Positions 27,061 to 35,739 of a DNA stretch of 64,000 nt are shown piece by piece (positions within the stretch are counted from its first letter, which is position 1; every line of letters starts with the position of its first letter). Location of the stretch: NCBI RefSeq assembly GCF_000355695.1, contig NC_020891.1, positions 62,001-126,000 of the forward strand. The letters run 5' to 3'. The stretch is from Clavibacter nebraskensis NCPPB 2581. Its GTDB lineage: Bacteria > Actinomycetota > Actinomycetes > Actinomycetales > Microbacteriaceae. A model generated the notes under the pieces. That model was not told the origin of the DNA, did not search any database, and was given only the letters and a program-made list of their open reading frames with translations. The position numbers and the translations under genes are program-made.

Positions 27061-27179
27061 AGCCGTCCCCGGGCGGGTCCCGCCCGATGACCCGCGTCCT
27101 CGCCGTGGTGACCGCCGTCCTCGCCGTGGCGGAGGTCGTCATCGGCGTGCTCGCGGTCGCCCTGCGGCGCACGCGCTAG
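27057..27179 (+). CDS. Tiny single-helix membrane peptide
   Basis: Forty residues, GTG 27057 overlapping the previous stop (GTGA), or 30 residues from the ATG at 27087. It is one hydrophobic helix followed by LRRTR. It resembles the first helix and the ending of the 78-residue protein at 44388-44624 (RVLxVV...GVLA, VALRRSR), so it may be a shortened relative. Function unknown. Confidence 0.4.
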   Translation: MKPSPGGSRPMTRVLAVVTAVLAVAEVVIGVLAVALRRTR

Positions 27180-27203
27180 CGCGCACCCGCCGGAGCGTCC
27201 GCC

Positions 27204-29741
27204 CTACTCGTTGTCCCCGCCCGTGGAGCTCGCGACCGACAGCTGGCCGACGCCCACGTTCGCCGCGTGCACGCTGCCCGTGACCGACGCCGCCCAGGTC
27301 CAGTCGGCGACCTCGGGGATGTCCTCGCCGTGCTCGCGCGTGTACTGGCGGGCGCGGAGGCGGGCGTCCTCCATCCGCTGGCGGAGCGGGCCCTGCGTGC
27401 GGCTGAGGCCGGGCGTGCGGTCGATCGCGTCGATGACCAGGTGGTACCTGTCCATGTCGTTGAGCATCACCATGTCGAACGGCGTGGTCGTGGATCCCTC
27501 CTCCTTGTAGCCGCGCACGTGCAGCTGCGCGTTGTTCGCGCGGCGGTAGGTGAGGCGGTGGATGAGCCACGGGTAGCCGTGGTACGCGAAGACCACGGGG
27601 ATACCGGCCGGGAACAGCGCGTCGTAGCCCGCCTCCGAGAGGCCGTGCGGGTGCTCGCCCTCGGACTGCAGGCGCATGAGGTCCACGACGTTGACGACGC
27701 GGATCTTCAGGGTCGGGATCTCCTCGCGGAGGATCGACACGGCGGCGAGCGTCTCGAGCGTGGGCACGTCGCCCGCGCACGCCAGGATCACGTCCGGCGC
27801 GGAGCCTGCCACCTCGGTGCCGGCCCAGTCGAAGATGCCGATGCCGCGGGTCATGTGCGCGATCGCGTCGTCCATCGAGAGCCAGTCGAAGCTCGGCTGC
27901 TTGCCCGCGACGACGACGTTCACGTAGTCCTCCGAGCGGAGGCAGTGGTCGTAGGTCGACAGCAGCGTGTTGGTGTCGAAGGGCAGGTACACGCGCACGA
28001 CGTCGGCCTTCTTGTTCACGACGTGGTCGATGAAGCCCGGGTCCTGGTGCGAGAGGCCGTTGTGGTCCTGGCGCCAGACGTGCGACGACAGCAGGTAGTT
28101 GAGCGACGCGATGGGGCGGCGCCACGGGATCCCCTTCGAGACCTTCAACCACTTCGCGTGCTGGTTGAGCATCGAGTCGACGATGTGGATGAACGCCTCG
28201 TACGACGTGAACAGGCCGTGGCGGCCGGTGAGCAGGTAGCCCTCGAGCCAGCCCTGGCACTGGTGCTCGCTGAGCATCTCCATCACCCGGCCGGCGCGCG
28301 CGAGGTGCTCGTCCGTGGGGCGGATCTCGCCGTCGAACTGCTTGTCGGTGACGCGGAGGACGCCGCCGAGGCGGTTGGACGCGGTCTCGTCGGGGCCGAA
28401 GATCCGGAAGTCGTGCGGGTTGCGGACGACGACGTCGGTGAGCCAGTCGCCGAGCACGCGGGTGGGCTCGTGCACGGATCCGCCGGGCGTCGGCACGTCG
28501 ACCGCGTAGTCGCGGAAGTCGGGCAGGTCGAGGTCGCGCTTGAGGAGGCCGCCGTTGGCGACGGGGTTGGCGCTCATGCGGCGCTCGCCGACCGGGGCGA
28601 GCGCGGTGGCCAGCGCGACGGGCGCGCCGGCCTCGTCGAACAGCTCCTCGGGGCGGTACGACCGCATCCAGTCCTCGAGGATCCGCAGGTGCGCCTCGGT
28701 GTCGCGGGCGCTGGCGAGCGGCACCTGGTGGGCGCGCCAGTCGTCCTCGGCCGGGTGGCCGTCGATCTCCTTCGGGCAGGTCCAGCCCTTCGGGGTGCGG
28801 AGGATGATCATCGGCCAGGCCGGGCGGCCCTCGAGCGTGCCGGCGGCAGCTGCCGCCTTGATGTCGGCGATCTGCTCGAGCACCACGTCCATCGTCTCGG
28901 CCATGCGGCGGTGCACGGCGGCGGGGTCCTCGCCGTGGAAGCCGCCGGACACGACGTAGGGCGTGTGGCCGTAGCCGCGCATGAGGTCCAGCAGCTCCGA
29001 CTCGGGGATGCGGGCGAGCACGGTCGGGTTCGCGATCTTCCAGCCGTTGAGGTGGAGGATCGGCAGGACGACGCCGTCGTGCAGCGGGTCGAGGAACTTG
29101 TTCGAGTGCCAGGACGTGGCGAGCGGGCCGGTCTCCGCCTCGCCGTCGCCGACCACGGCGGCCACCAGCAGCCCCGGGTTGTCGAACGCGGCGCCGTAGG
29201 CGTGGGACAGGGCATAGCCGAGCTCGCCGCCCTCGTGGAAGGAGCCGGGGGTCTCGGGGGCGACGTGGCTCGGGATCCCGCCGGGGAACGAGAACTGGCG
29301 GAACAGGCGCCGCACGCCCTCCTCGTCCTGCGTGATCCGCGGGTACACCTCGGTGTACGTGCCGTCGAGGTACGCGTTCGCGACCATGCCGGGGCCGCCG
29401 TGGCCGGGGCCGATCACGTAGACGGTGTCGAGGTCGCGCTGCTGGATCACGCGGTTGAGGTGCGCGTAGATGAAGTTGAGGCCGGGCGTCGTGCCCCAGT
29501 GGCCGAGGAGGCGCGGCTTCACGTCGTCGAAGGCGAGCGGGCGGCGCAGCAGCGGGTTGTCGAGCAGGTAGATCTGGCCGACGGAGAGGTAGTTCGCGGT
29601 GCGCCACCACATCTCGAGGCGGGCGAGGCCCTCGGCGTCGAGGGGCGCGGGCGCGCGGTGGGGGAAGGCGGTGCGGGCGGGCGCCGCGGGGATCGAGGGC
29701 GCGGCGGGCGTGACGGCGGCCGGGTGTGCGGTGAGGGTCAT
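27204..29741 (-). CDS. xfp: Xylulose-5-phosphate/fructose-6-phosphate phosphoketolase
   Basis: An 845-residue, thiamine-diphosphate enzyme that splits xylulose-5-P or fructose-6-P with phosphate, giving acetyl phosphate. Family motifs are complete: NPLLRRPL near the start, [36 protein letters not shown] (TPP/Mg), [23 protein letters not shown] and [16 protein letters not shown]. The acetyl phosphate can be used by the acetate kinase encoded at 31531-32691 to make ATP without respiration. The start ATG 29741 has no ribosome site, but it coincides with the start point predicted from the DevR-like box at 29776-29790, so the mRNA is probably leaderless. Confidence 0.97.
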   Translation of the reverse strand: MTLTAHPAAVTPAAPSIPAAPARTAFPHRAPAPLDAEGLARLEMWWRTANYLSVGQIYLLDNPLLRRPLAFDDVKPRLLGHWGTTPGLNFIYAHLNRVIQQRDLDTVYVIGPGHGGPGMVANAYLDGTYTEVYPRITQDEEGVRRLFRQFSFPGGIPSHVAPETPGSFHEGGELGYALSHAYGAAFDNPGLLVAAVVGDGEAETGPLATSWHSNKFLDPLHDGVVLPILHLNGWKIANPTVLARIPESELLDLMRGYGHTPYVVSGGFHGEDPAAVHRRMAETMDVVLEQIADIKAAAAAGTLEGRPAWPMIILRTPKGWTCPKEIDGHPAEDDWRAHQVPLASARDTEAHLRILEDWMRSYRPEELFDEAGAPVALATALAPVGERRMSANPVANGGLLKRDLDLPDFRDYAVDVPTPGGSVHEPTRVLGDWLTDVVVRNPHDFRIFGPDETASNRLGGVLRVTDKQFDGEIRPTDEHLARAGRVMEMLSEHQCQGWLEGYLLTGRHGLFTSYEAFIHIVDSMLNQHAKWLKVSKGIPWRRPIASLNYLLSSHVWRQDHNGLSHQDPGFIDHVVNKKADVVRVYLPFDTNTLLSTYDHCLRSEDYVNVVVAGKQPSFDWLSMDDAIAHMTRGIGIFDWAGTEVAGSAPDVILACAGDVPTLETLAAVSILREEIPTLKIRVVNVVDLMRLQSEGEHPHGLSEAGYDALFPAGIPVVFAYHGYPWLIHRLTYRRANNAQLHVRGYKEEGSTTTPFDMVMLNDMDRYHLVIDAIDRTPGLSRTQGPLRQRMEDARLRARQYTREHGEDIPEVADWTWAASVTGSVHAANVGVGQLSVASSTGGDNE

Positions 29742-29775
29742 GGATCCAGGCTCGTCGCGGGGTGCGCCGCGGGGG

Positions 29776-29790
29776 AGGGGCGAAGGTCCC
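29776..29790 (-). promoter_or_regulatory. DevR-like box A1 (phosphoketolase promoter)
   Basis: Leftward GGGACCTTCGCCCCT. The -10-like hexamer GAGCCT lies 23-28 bases beyond the box, and ATG 29741 is seven bases after that. The box would occupy the -35 region, as in DevR-activated promoters. Confidence 0.75.
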
Positions 29791-29801
29791 GCGGGGACGG
29801 T

Positions 29802-29816
29802 GGGACCGAAGGCCCT
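29802..29816 (+). promoter_or_regulatory. DevR-like box A2 (64-residue gene promoter)
   Basis: Rightward GGGACCGAAGGCCCT with TTGCCT 23-28 bases beyond. It drives the small gene at 29875 with a leader of about 25 bases. Confidence 0.75.
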
Positions 29817-29874
29817 GTCGGGGCGCGCGGGCCCGCGGTTGCCTGGCCTCCCACGACGAAGGACAGAGGACGAC

Positions 29875-30069
29875 ATGACCGCCCGCACCACGCACGCCGC
29901 CCACACGATGGACACCGCCCACTGGGACCTGCTCAAGCGGCAGACCCGCGCGCGCCTGATGCGCCGCGGCGAGCTCATCGCGCCGCTCCCGCCGAGCGTC
30001 CACGATGTGGAGTACGACAATCATCGGACGCGGGCGCAGCGGGAGCGGGGTGCGGGGCAGGTGTCATGA
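29875..30069 (+). CDS. Small unknown protein of the DevR-like regulon
   Basis: A 64-residue basic protein. The ribosome site AGAGGA precedes ATG 29875, and a DevR-like box with a matching -10 lies upstream, so it appears to be a true regulon member divergent from phosphoketolase. The sequence is hydrophilic, with a helix [20 protein letters not shown] and [15 protein letters not shown]; no transmembrane segment and no cysteine. I do not recognise it. It might be a small stress or ribosome-associated factor. Confidence 0.65.
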   Translation: MTARTTHAAHTMDTAHWDLLKRQTRARLMRRGELIAPLPPSVHDVEYDNHRTRAQRERGAGQVS

Positions 30070-30080
30070 TACGAAGTGCG

Positions 30081-30100
30081 ATCACGTAATGTTGAGTGAT
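30081..30100 (+). promoter_or_regulatory. Putative operator of the AbiE pair
   Basis: ATCAC and GTGAT arms (30081-30085, 30096-30100) flank TAATGT, a possible -10. AbiEi antitoxins repress their own promoters through such inverted repeats; here it lies 25 bases ahead of the antitoxin start. Confidence 0.35.
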
Positions 30101-30124
30101 GACGTTCCGTTTCAAGGGGGCCCC

Positions 30125-30685
30125 GTGGCGAAGCCGCTGACGCCGAGCACTGCTGCGGAGGGCGGGATGTCTCGCAGTGCGCTGTATCGCGCGGCACAGA
30201 CCGGCTCCTACGAGCGCATCGCCCGCGGCGTCTACCTGCCCGCGGGCATGCTCGCCGCGGACTGGGACCAGGTCGAAGCCGCCGTGCGCCGCCCGGACGC
30301 CACCATCTGCCTGACCTCCGCCCTCGCCCACCATGACCTCATCGACGCCATCCCGGCCGCCCTGGATGTCGCGATGCCGCGGGGATCGCGCACCCCCGCT
30401 GGCGGATCCGCGATCTCCTGGCACCAGTTCGACCGCGCGACGTTCACCATCGGACGCGACGCGATGCCGATCCCGGGAACCGGGCTCCTGCTGGGTCTCT
30501 ACTCGCCGGAGCGCTCGCTCGCCGACGCCTTCCGCTTGCGCAGCGAGGTCGGATACGAGGTCGCTCGAGACGCTCTGAAGGAATGGATGCGTCGAGGAGG
30601 CAAGCCCGCGCGACTGCTCGAGATCGCCGCCCGACTGCCACGAGCGAAGGGCCCCCTCCTCCGAGCGCTGGACGTGCTGGCATGA
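30125..30685 (+). CDS. abiEi: AbiEi-type antitoxin
   Basis: A 186-residue protein, with GTG 30125 after AAGGGGG. The N-terminal winged helix (MSRSALYRAAQTGSYERIARGVYLP) and the C-terminal AbiEi domain (ICLTSALAHHDLIDAIP, PERSLADAFRLRSEVGYEVARDALKEW) identify the antitoxin and autorepressor of a type IV system. It overlaps the toxin gene by four bases (ATGA). An upstream ATG at 30089 is less likely. Codon use is somewhat less GC-biased than its neighbours. Confidence 0.88.
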   Translation: MAKPLTPSTAAEGGMSRSALYRAAQTGSYERIARGVYLPAGMLAADWDQVEAAVRRPDATICLTSALAHHDLIDAIPAALDVAMPRGSRTPAGGSAISWHQFDRATFTIGRDAMPIPGTGLLLGLYSPERSLADAFRLRSEVGYEVARDALKEWMRRGGKPARLLEIAARLPRAKGPLLRALDVLA

Positions 30686-31538
30686 CCATCGGAGATGACG
30701 TCTTCCAGGCGGTCCAATCGGCTGCTCGATCTGCGCCTGCTGGGGGGCACCGCCGACTCAGGAGTACCTCATCCGTCACCTGCTGGAGTCCTTCCTCGAC
30801 CGGCTCACCCGCACCGTTCACGCCGACGACTTCGTCCTCAAAGGCGGCATCCTCCTCTCCGCCTACGGATTCCGCCGGCCGACGAGAGACGTGGACGCGA
30901 ACGCCATCGGCGCTGATGTCATCCGTCAGCACCTCGAGGACGTGGTGCGGGACGTCGCCGAGGTCGACGCGACCGACGGCGTCGTGTTCGACCTCTCGAC
31001 GCTCGACGTGCAGGAGATACGCGAGCACGCGGACTATCCCGGACTGCGCGTGAAGGTCCGAACGTCGGTCGGCTCGTGGCGAGGAGTCGCCGCGTGGGAT
31101 GTGTCGACAGGCGATCCGATCGTGCCTGAACCGCGACGGGTCGTCATGGAGCGCGTGATCGGCGAGCCGATCACGCTCCTCGGCTATGCGCCGGAGACGA
31201 CAGTCGCGGAGAAGGGCGTCACCATCCTGGAGCGTGGGATCACGAGCACCCGGTGGCGGGACTACGTCGACATCGTCCAGCTCGCTCGCCATGGGCTGGA
31301 TGCAGGCGAGCTCCTCGCCTCCGCCCGCGCGGTCGCGCGGTACCGGGGTGTCGAGCTCGAGCCGGTCGCACCTCTCGTCGTCGGATACGGAACCGTGGGC
31401 CAGGCCAAGTGGGCGGCGTGGCGACGGAAGGAGAAGCTGGAGGCTGTCACGGAGGCGGAGCTCGATGACCAGATCGCCCTCGTCGCCGCCGTGCTGGACC
31501 CCGTGTTCTCATCGACTGGCCCAGCCGACCTCAGATGA
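30682..31538 (+). pseudogene. AbiEii nucleotidyltransferase toxin, frameshifted
   Basis: The gene starts MTIGDDVFQAVQSAARS in frame with ATG 30682. The conserved body (QEYLIRHLLESFLDRL from 30759, then FVLKGGILLSAYGFRRPTRDVD, the nucleotidyltransferase core) lies in the -1 frame and runs to TGA 31538. One base is missing between about 30735 and 30758, close to a run of six G (30742-30747). The catalytic KGG and DVD motifs are intact, so the shift either inactivates a working toxin or is overcome by slippage. The 3' end overlaps ackA tail to tail by eight bases. Confidence 0.8.
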
Positions 31539-32691
31539 CCTCCGCCGCCTGCCGCGCGATCTCCCACTCCTCGTCCGTCGGCACCACGAGCACCGCGACG
31601 GGCGAGCCCTCGGGGGAGATGCGGCGGGCGTGGGTGGAGGCGAGCTCGTTGCGGTCGGGATCCACGTGGATGCCGAGGTGCTCGAGGCCGGCGAGGCTGC
31701 GGCGGCGGAGCAGGGAGTCGTGCTCGCCGACGCCCGCGGTGAAGACCACGGCGTCGAGGCCACCGAGCTCGGCCGTGTAGGCGCCGACGTAGCGGCGGAT
31801 CCGGTGCCGGTAGACCTCGAGCGCGAGCGCCGCGCGCGGGTCGCCGTCGAGCTCGGCGGCCTGCACGTCGCGCATGTCGCTGGATCCGGTGAGCCCCAGC
31901 AGCCCGCTGCCCCGGTTGAGCAGCGCCTCCAGCTCGTCGAAGCCGAGGCCGGCCTGGCGGTGCAGGTGGAAGAGCACGGCCGGGTCGATGTCGCCCGAGC
32001 GCGTGCCCATCACGAGGCCCTCGAGCGGCGTCAGGCCCATCGACGTCTCGATGGAGCGGCCGCCGTCGATCGCGCACGCGGACGCGCCGTTGCCGATGTG
32101 CAGCACGATCATGCGGGTGTCCTCGAGCGGCTTCCCCAGGAACGCGGCGGCGGCGCGGGAGACGAACCGGTGCGAGGTGCCGTGGAAGCCGTAGCGGCGG
32201 ATCCCGAAGCGCGCGGCGAGGTCGGCGTCGATCGCGTAGGTGGAGGCGGCCTCCGGGATCGTGCGGTGGAACGCGGTGTCGAAGACGGCGATGTGCGGCA
32301 CGTCGGGCAGCACGGCGCGGGCGGCGCGGATCCCGGCGAGGTTCGCGGGGTTGTGCAGGGGCGCGAGGGCGGAGAGCTCGTCGATGGCGCGCTCCACGCC
32401 GTCGTCGACCACGACGGCGCGGTCGAACAGGGATCCGCCGTGCACCACGCGGTGGCCGACGGCGACGGGCGGCGGCAGGTGCGCGGCCTGGACGCGGTCG
32501 AGCGCGATGCGGACGGCGGACTCGTGGTCGGGGGCGTCGCCGCCGGGCTCGCCGATGCGCTCCACGGTGCCGGAGGCGCGCGCGGCGCCGGTGACGGGAT
32601 CCACGAGCCGGTGCTTGAGCGAGGAGGACCCGGCGTTGAGGACGAGGACGGACGCGGCGGGTGCGGGAGCGGGAGCGGGAGCGGAGGGCAT
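31531..32691 (-). CDS. ackA: Acetate kinase
   Basis: A 386-residue enzyme of the ASKHA fold: VLNAGSSSLK near the start, VGHRVVHGG, the catalytic HNPAN-type loop (PLHNPANLAG), FDTAFH, RRYGFHGTSH, LHIGNGAS and TPLEGLVMGTRSGDIDP. It converts acetyl phosphate and ADP to acetate and ATP. With phosphoketolase in the same regulon and no phosphotransacetylase nearby, the shunt from pentose phosphates to acetate is complete. ATG 32691 lacks a ribosome site and lies seven bases past the -10 of box B1, so the message is likely leaderless. An Ala/Pro repeat extends the N-terminus by about 12 residues. Confidence 0.97.
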   Translation of the reverse strand: MPSAPAPAPAPAASVLVLNAGSSSLKHRLVDPVTGAARASGTVERIGEPGGDAPDHESAVRIALDRVQAAHLPPPVAVGHRVVHGGSLFDRAVVVDDGVERAIDELSALAPLHNPANLAGIRAARAVLPDVPHIAVFDTAFHRTIPEAASTYAIDADLAARFGIRRYGFHGTSHRFVSRAAAAFLGKPLEDTRMIVLHIGNGASACAIDGGRSIETSMGLTPLEGLVMGTRSGDIDPAVLFHLHRQAGLGFDELEALLNRGSGLLGLTGSSDMRDVQAAELDGDPRAALALEVYRHRIRRYVGAYTAELGGLDAVVFTAGVGEHDSLLRRRSLAGLEHLGIHVDPDRNELASTHARRISPEGSPVAVLVVPTDEEWEIARQAAEVI

Positions 32692-32725
32692 GGCTCGACC
32701 CTGCGGATCCGCGGGCGCGCGCGGC

Positions 32726-32740
32726 AGGGGCGAACGTCCC
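32726..32740 (-). promoter_or_regulatory. DevR-like box B1 (ackA promoter)
   Basis: Leftward GGGACGTTCGCCCCT, one of the weaker matches, with CAGGGT 23-28 bases beyond and ATG 32691 seven bases after that hexamer. Confidence 0.7.
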
Positions 32741-32764
32741 CCGGGACGCGGCGGCGGGCGCCGC

Positions 32765-32779
32765 GGGACCTAGGGCCCT
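32765..32779 (+). promoter_or_regulatory. DevR-like box B2 (DoxX-like gene promoter)
   Basis: Rightward GGGACCTAGGGCCCT with GAGCCT 23-28 bases beyond, followed by a leader of about 40 bases with a ribosome site. Confidence 0.75.
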
Positions 32780-32853
32780 GCCGACCGGGACCGGCTGCGA
32801 CGAGCCTGGATCCACCGGGCACCACCGCCCGGACCAGCCGAAGGGGAACGACC

Positions 32854-33447
32854 ATGACCGCCCACACCGTCACCACCACCGCACCCGGGGCGGCACGGAC
32901 CACGAGCGCCCCCGCCCTCGCCGTCGACGAGCGCACCCGCGTCACCACGGAGCGCGGCCGCGTGGCGCTCGCCGTGCTCCGGATCGCGACCGGCTTCGTC
33001 TTCCTGTGGGCGTTCCTCGACAAGGCGTTCGGCCTCGGCTTCTCCACCCCGGCGGAGCGCGCGTGGATCAACGGCGGGAAGCCCGCGCAGGGGTTCCTCA
33101 CGAGCCCGGCCGTCTCGGGCCCGCTCACCGACTTCTTCGCCGGCCTCGCGAACCCCGTCGTCGACGTGCTCTTCATGCTCGCGATGCTGGGCATCGGCCT
33201 CGCCGTGATGCTCGGCATCGGCCTGCGCGTGAGCGCCGTCGTCGGTAGCGGCGTCATGCTGCTGATGTACCTCGCGGAGTGGCCCTTCGCCGCGAACGCC
33301 GCCTCGACGAACCCGCTCGTCGACTACCACATCGTCTACGCGCTGGCCCTGATCGTGGTCGCGTTCCTGTCGGCCGGCGACACCTTCGGGCTCGGCCGGG
33401 CCTGGCGCCGGCTGCCGTTCGTGCGGTCGCAGCGCTGGCTCGTGTAG
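32854..33447 (+). CDS. DoxX-like membrane protein
   Basis: A 197-residue protein with four predicted transmembrane helices (about 40-60, 98-118, 120-142, 155-175). It has the DoxX features RIATGFVFLWAFLDKAFGLGF near helix one and LMYLAEWPF before the last helix. In mycobacteria DoxX joins superoxide and thiol detoxification complexes. AAGGGGA precedes ATG 32854. The DevR-like box upstream puts it in the hypoxia regulon, suggesting a redox-homeostasis role at the membrane. Confidence 0.85.
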   Translation: MTAHTVTTTAPGAARTTSAPALAVDERTRVTTERGRVALAVLRIATGFVFLWAFLDKAFGLGFSTPAERAWINGGKPAQGFLTSPAVSGPLTDFFAGLANPVVDVLFMLAMLGIGLAVMLGIGLRVSAVVGSGVMLLMYLAEWPFAANAASTNPLVDYHIVYALALIVVAFLSAGDTFGLGRAWRRLPFVRSQRWLV

Positions 33448-33465
33448 CGCGCCCCGCACGGGAGA

Positions 33466-33489
33466 GCCGGGATCCCCGAGGGTCCCGGC
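33466..33489 (+). terminator. Terminator after the DoxX-like gene
   Basis: GCCGGGA and TCCCGGC arms (33466-33472, 33483-33489) extend inward with one bulge, 19 bases after the stop. Confidence 0.55.
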
Positions 33490-33743
33490 CCTTCGTCGTG
33501 CGCGGACGGGAGTCCGATCACGATCGTGGAGCCGGGATCAGGCGGACCCGGGTGCAGGCGCCGCCGCGGTGGTCGGCTATCACGTGCTGGTGCTCGCCGA
33601 CCCACTCGCCGACGGTGAAGGCGACGTTTTGCAGGGAGCGGCGTCCGATGAGGGATCGGCTGCCGAGACAGGTGGCCGGGCTGTTTGTCGCACGGTCCGC
33701 CTACGATGTGACGAACGCGTTGTGAGCTGGAAAGGGGAACGCG
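33490..33743. other. Left border of the low-GC island
   Basis: About 250 bases with no intact gene. On the minus strand a fragment reads SLQNVAFTVGEWVGEHQHV then IADHRGGACTRVRL, ending at a stop near 33522, which could be the C-terminus of a lost gene. A -10-like TACGAT (33702-33707) may serve the next gene. Composition changes here from the dense GC of the host to a more AT-tolerant pattern. Confidence 0.4.
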
Positions 33744-34901
33744 ATGAGCGTCCGCATCCCAGTAAGGGCGGAGGTGCTGCGCTGGGCAGTCAAGCGTGCC
33801 GGCTGGGGCGAGGATACTGTTCACGGCCGATTCCCGCGGTTCGAGCAGTGGTTGGTCGCCGATCCCGCACCGACTCTCAAGCAGTTGCAGTCTTTCGCTC
33901 ACGCCGCCCATGTGCCGTTTGGCTACCTCATGCTCGAAACTCCTCCCGCGGAGCCCATCCCGATCCCCGATTTTCGGACGCGCGGTGACGCTCGGCGCGA
34001 GGATCTGTCTCCCGACCTTCGAGACACGATCTACATGTGTCAGCGCCGCCAGGCGTGGTTCCGCGACTTCGCCGTCTCGCATGGCCTCGAGCCTGTTCCA
34101 CTCGTCGGTTCCGCGTCCGTGGGCGAACCGGTCGAGCCGGTTGCCGAACGCATCCGAGATGCCATCGGCTTCGGCCTGGATCGGCGAAGCGCGTTCCGCA
34201 GCTGGGAGGCGGCTTTCCGGCAGCTCATCGACCTCATCGAGGACGCGGGGGTGCTTGTATCCGTCAACGGGGTGGTTGGTGCTGATACGCACCGGGTGCT
34301 AGATCCCGTCGAGTTCGGCGGATTCGCTCTCGTCGACGACTTCGCACCTCTGATCTTCATCAATGCCGCGGACACGAAGGCAGCGCAGATCTTTACGATC
34401 GTGCATGAACTGGCCCACATCGCAGCCGGGGAATCCGCGCTCTCTGACGCGGGCGTAGATCGCTTCGATCACGACGAGCACGAACGGTGGTGCAATCAGA
34501 TTGCCGCCGAGGTCTTGGTACCTCAGGCGACGCTCCCTGGAGTGTTCAGAGGTGTAGCCGACGCTAGCGAGCTTCAGCGACTCGCTGTCCTCTACCGGGT
34601 GAGCACGCTCGTGGTGCTGCGTCGCCTCCACGATACGCAGCTCATCGGGCGGGAGGATTACCGGATGCGGTACCGGGAAGAGCTCGCCAGGGTGCAGGAG
34701 TTCGCAAGGAAAGCGAAGGACGGAACCAGCGGGGGAAACTTCTACAAGACGCAGCCTTTGCGTCTAGGCCGCAGGTTCGCGCGTGCTGTGGTCGCCGATG
34801 CCCGAGGCGGCCGGACCACCTATGGAGAGGCCTACCGGCTTCTCGGGACAGCGAAGCCCGAGACGTTCGGGAAGCTCGCTGACGAGTTGGGAGTCGCGTG
34901 A
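33744..34901 (+). CDS. ImmA/IrrE metallopeptidase-type antitoxin
   Basis: A 385-residue protein. The N-terminus (about 1-60) resembles an Xre-like DNA-binding part (VRAEVLRWAVKRAGWGED, TLKQLQSFAHAAHVPFGYLML). The C-terminal ImmA/IrrE domain carries the zinc motif HELAH (about 215-219) with a downstream glutamate helix (CNQIAAEVLVP). Proteins of this build partner DUF4411 PIN-like toxins as antitoxins, and such a gene follows directly. AAAGGGGA precedes ATG 33744. Codon usage (CTT, AAG/GAT, TTC/TTT mix) differs from the flanks, a sign of transfer. Confidence 0.88.
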   Translation: MSVRIPVRAEVLRWAVKRAGWGEDTVHGRFPRFEQWLVADPAPTLKQLQSFAHAAHVPFGYLMLETPPAEPIPIPDFRTRGDARREDLSPDLRDTIYMCQRRQAWFRDFAVSHGLEPVPLVGSASVGEPVEPVAERIRDAIGFGLDRRSAFRSWEAAFRQLIDLIEDAGVLVSVNGVVGADTHRVLDPVEFGGFALVDDFAPLIFINAADTKAAQIFTIVHELAHIAAGESALSDAGVDRFDHDEHERWCNQIAAEVLVPQATLPGVFRGVADASELQRLAVLYRVSTLVVLRRLHDTQLIGREDYRMRYREELARVQEFARKAKDGTSGGNFYKTQPLRLGRRFARAVVADARGGRTTYGEAYRLLGTAKPETFGKLADELGVA

Positions 34902-35389
34902 TGTACCTCCTCGACACCAACGTCTTCATCGAGGCCAAGAACAGGTACTACGCCTTTGATCTCGCGCCAGGCTTCTGGGACTGGCTCGAGGCCGACGCAG
35001 ACGCCGGCGTGATCGGAAGCATCGAGGAGGTCAACGACGAACTTGTCGCCGGAGCCGACGAACTGGCCGAATGGGCCCGCGCTCACCCCGACATGTTCAA
35101 GTCCGCGGATCAGCAGACGGCTCTGAAGCTTGCAGAGCTCGCGACCTGGGCCAGTAGCGGTCAGTTCATCCAGGCGGCAGTCGACGAGTTCCTGGATGTG
35201 GCCGACTACTACCTCGTCGCTCATGCCGCAGCGCATGGCCGCACCGTCGTCACGCACGAGATCTATCAGTCGAATGCGCGGAAGCGGATACTCATCCCCA
35301 ACGCATGCCGAGCCCTCGGTGTCCCCTACTGCACGACGTTCACCATGCTTCGCTCCCGCTCGGTGCGATTAGATCTCGGCGCCGCCTGA
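34901..35389 (+). CDS. DUF4411 PIN-like toxin
   Basis: A 162-residue protein starting MYLLDTNVFIEAKNRYY, where the first aspartate belongs to the PIN nuclease active site. Further acidic positions fit the fold: EVNDEL near residue 47, and DVADYYLVAHAAAHGRTVVTHE around 105-125 (DYYLVAHA is the usual D.L..A motif). It probably cleaves RNA and is neutralised by the ImmA/IrrE-type protein. ATG 34901 shares one base with the upstream stop; a GTG three bases earlier is also possible. Confidence 0.85.
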   Translation: MYLLDTNVFIEAKNRYYAFDLAPGFWDWLEADADAGVIGSIEEVNDELVAGADELAEWARAHPDMFKSADQQTALKLAELATWASSGQFIQAAVDEFLDVADYYLVAHAAAHGRTVVTHEIYQSNARKRILIPNACRALGVPYCTTFTMLRSRSVRLDLGAA

Positions 35390-35543
35390 CCGTTTTGCCG
35401 CGCATCATCGCAAACAGCGAGATGGGCCGGAAGTCCCTAAGCGTGACTCTATCCCGTCGTCAATCGGCTGAGCACTATGCCGTCATTGATTGCTTCCTGC
35501 AAATCAGCGGAGTAGTGAACCGGGATCAGCTGCTCTTCTTTGG
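35390..35543. other. Short non-coding stretch in the island
   Basis: About 150 bases between the DUF4411 toxin gene and the small leftward gene. No reading frame, RNA gene or clear repeat is visible. Confidence 0.4.
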
Positions 35544-35720
35544 CTACTCGCCACCCTGAGCCCGCTCCTCGGACCCAAACCCTCCGCATCCAACTGCCTT
35601 CAAGTGGCGCTTGATCACATGCAGGCGCTTCTCCACGCGGTGCACTTGTGCTACGGAGCCTTGATCGTCAATGGTCTCCGTGTAGCCTACCGGGATAGCC
35701 TCATGATCCATCATGCGCAT
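35544..35720 (-). CDS. Small hypothetical protein (possibly truncated at its start)
   Basis: A 58-residue reading from ATG 35720 (MRMMDHEAIPVGYTE to GSEERAQGGE) with AGGAG 12 bases before it. The same frame is open a further 32 codons upstream (RIPEQSGESSARDEGQDLPQ) with no start codon, so it may be the tail of a broken gene. Its mixed codon use (GAT, GAC, AAG, TTG) and balanced amino-acid composition look like a real protein, unlike the shadow frames around it. No family recognised. Confidence 0.45.
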   Translation of the reverse strand: MRMMDHEAIPVGYTETIDDQGSVAQVHRVEKRLHVIKRHLKAVGCGGFGSEERAQGGE

Positions 35721-35739
35721 CAGCTGATACCGCTCCTGA

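Noticed and set aside
27267-30089. A 940-codon open frame opposite phosphoketolase
   Set aside because: Antisense shadow; composition is Val/Glu/Arg/Gly-rich without motifs, and phosphoketolase is complete on the other strand.
30739-30750. Programmed -1 frameshift site in the AbiEii gene
   Set aside because: GCT GGG GGG CAC is not a canonical X XXY YYZ heptamer in the zero frame (P-site re-pairing would mismatch), so simple gene damage is preferred; the alternative is left as a test.
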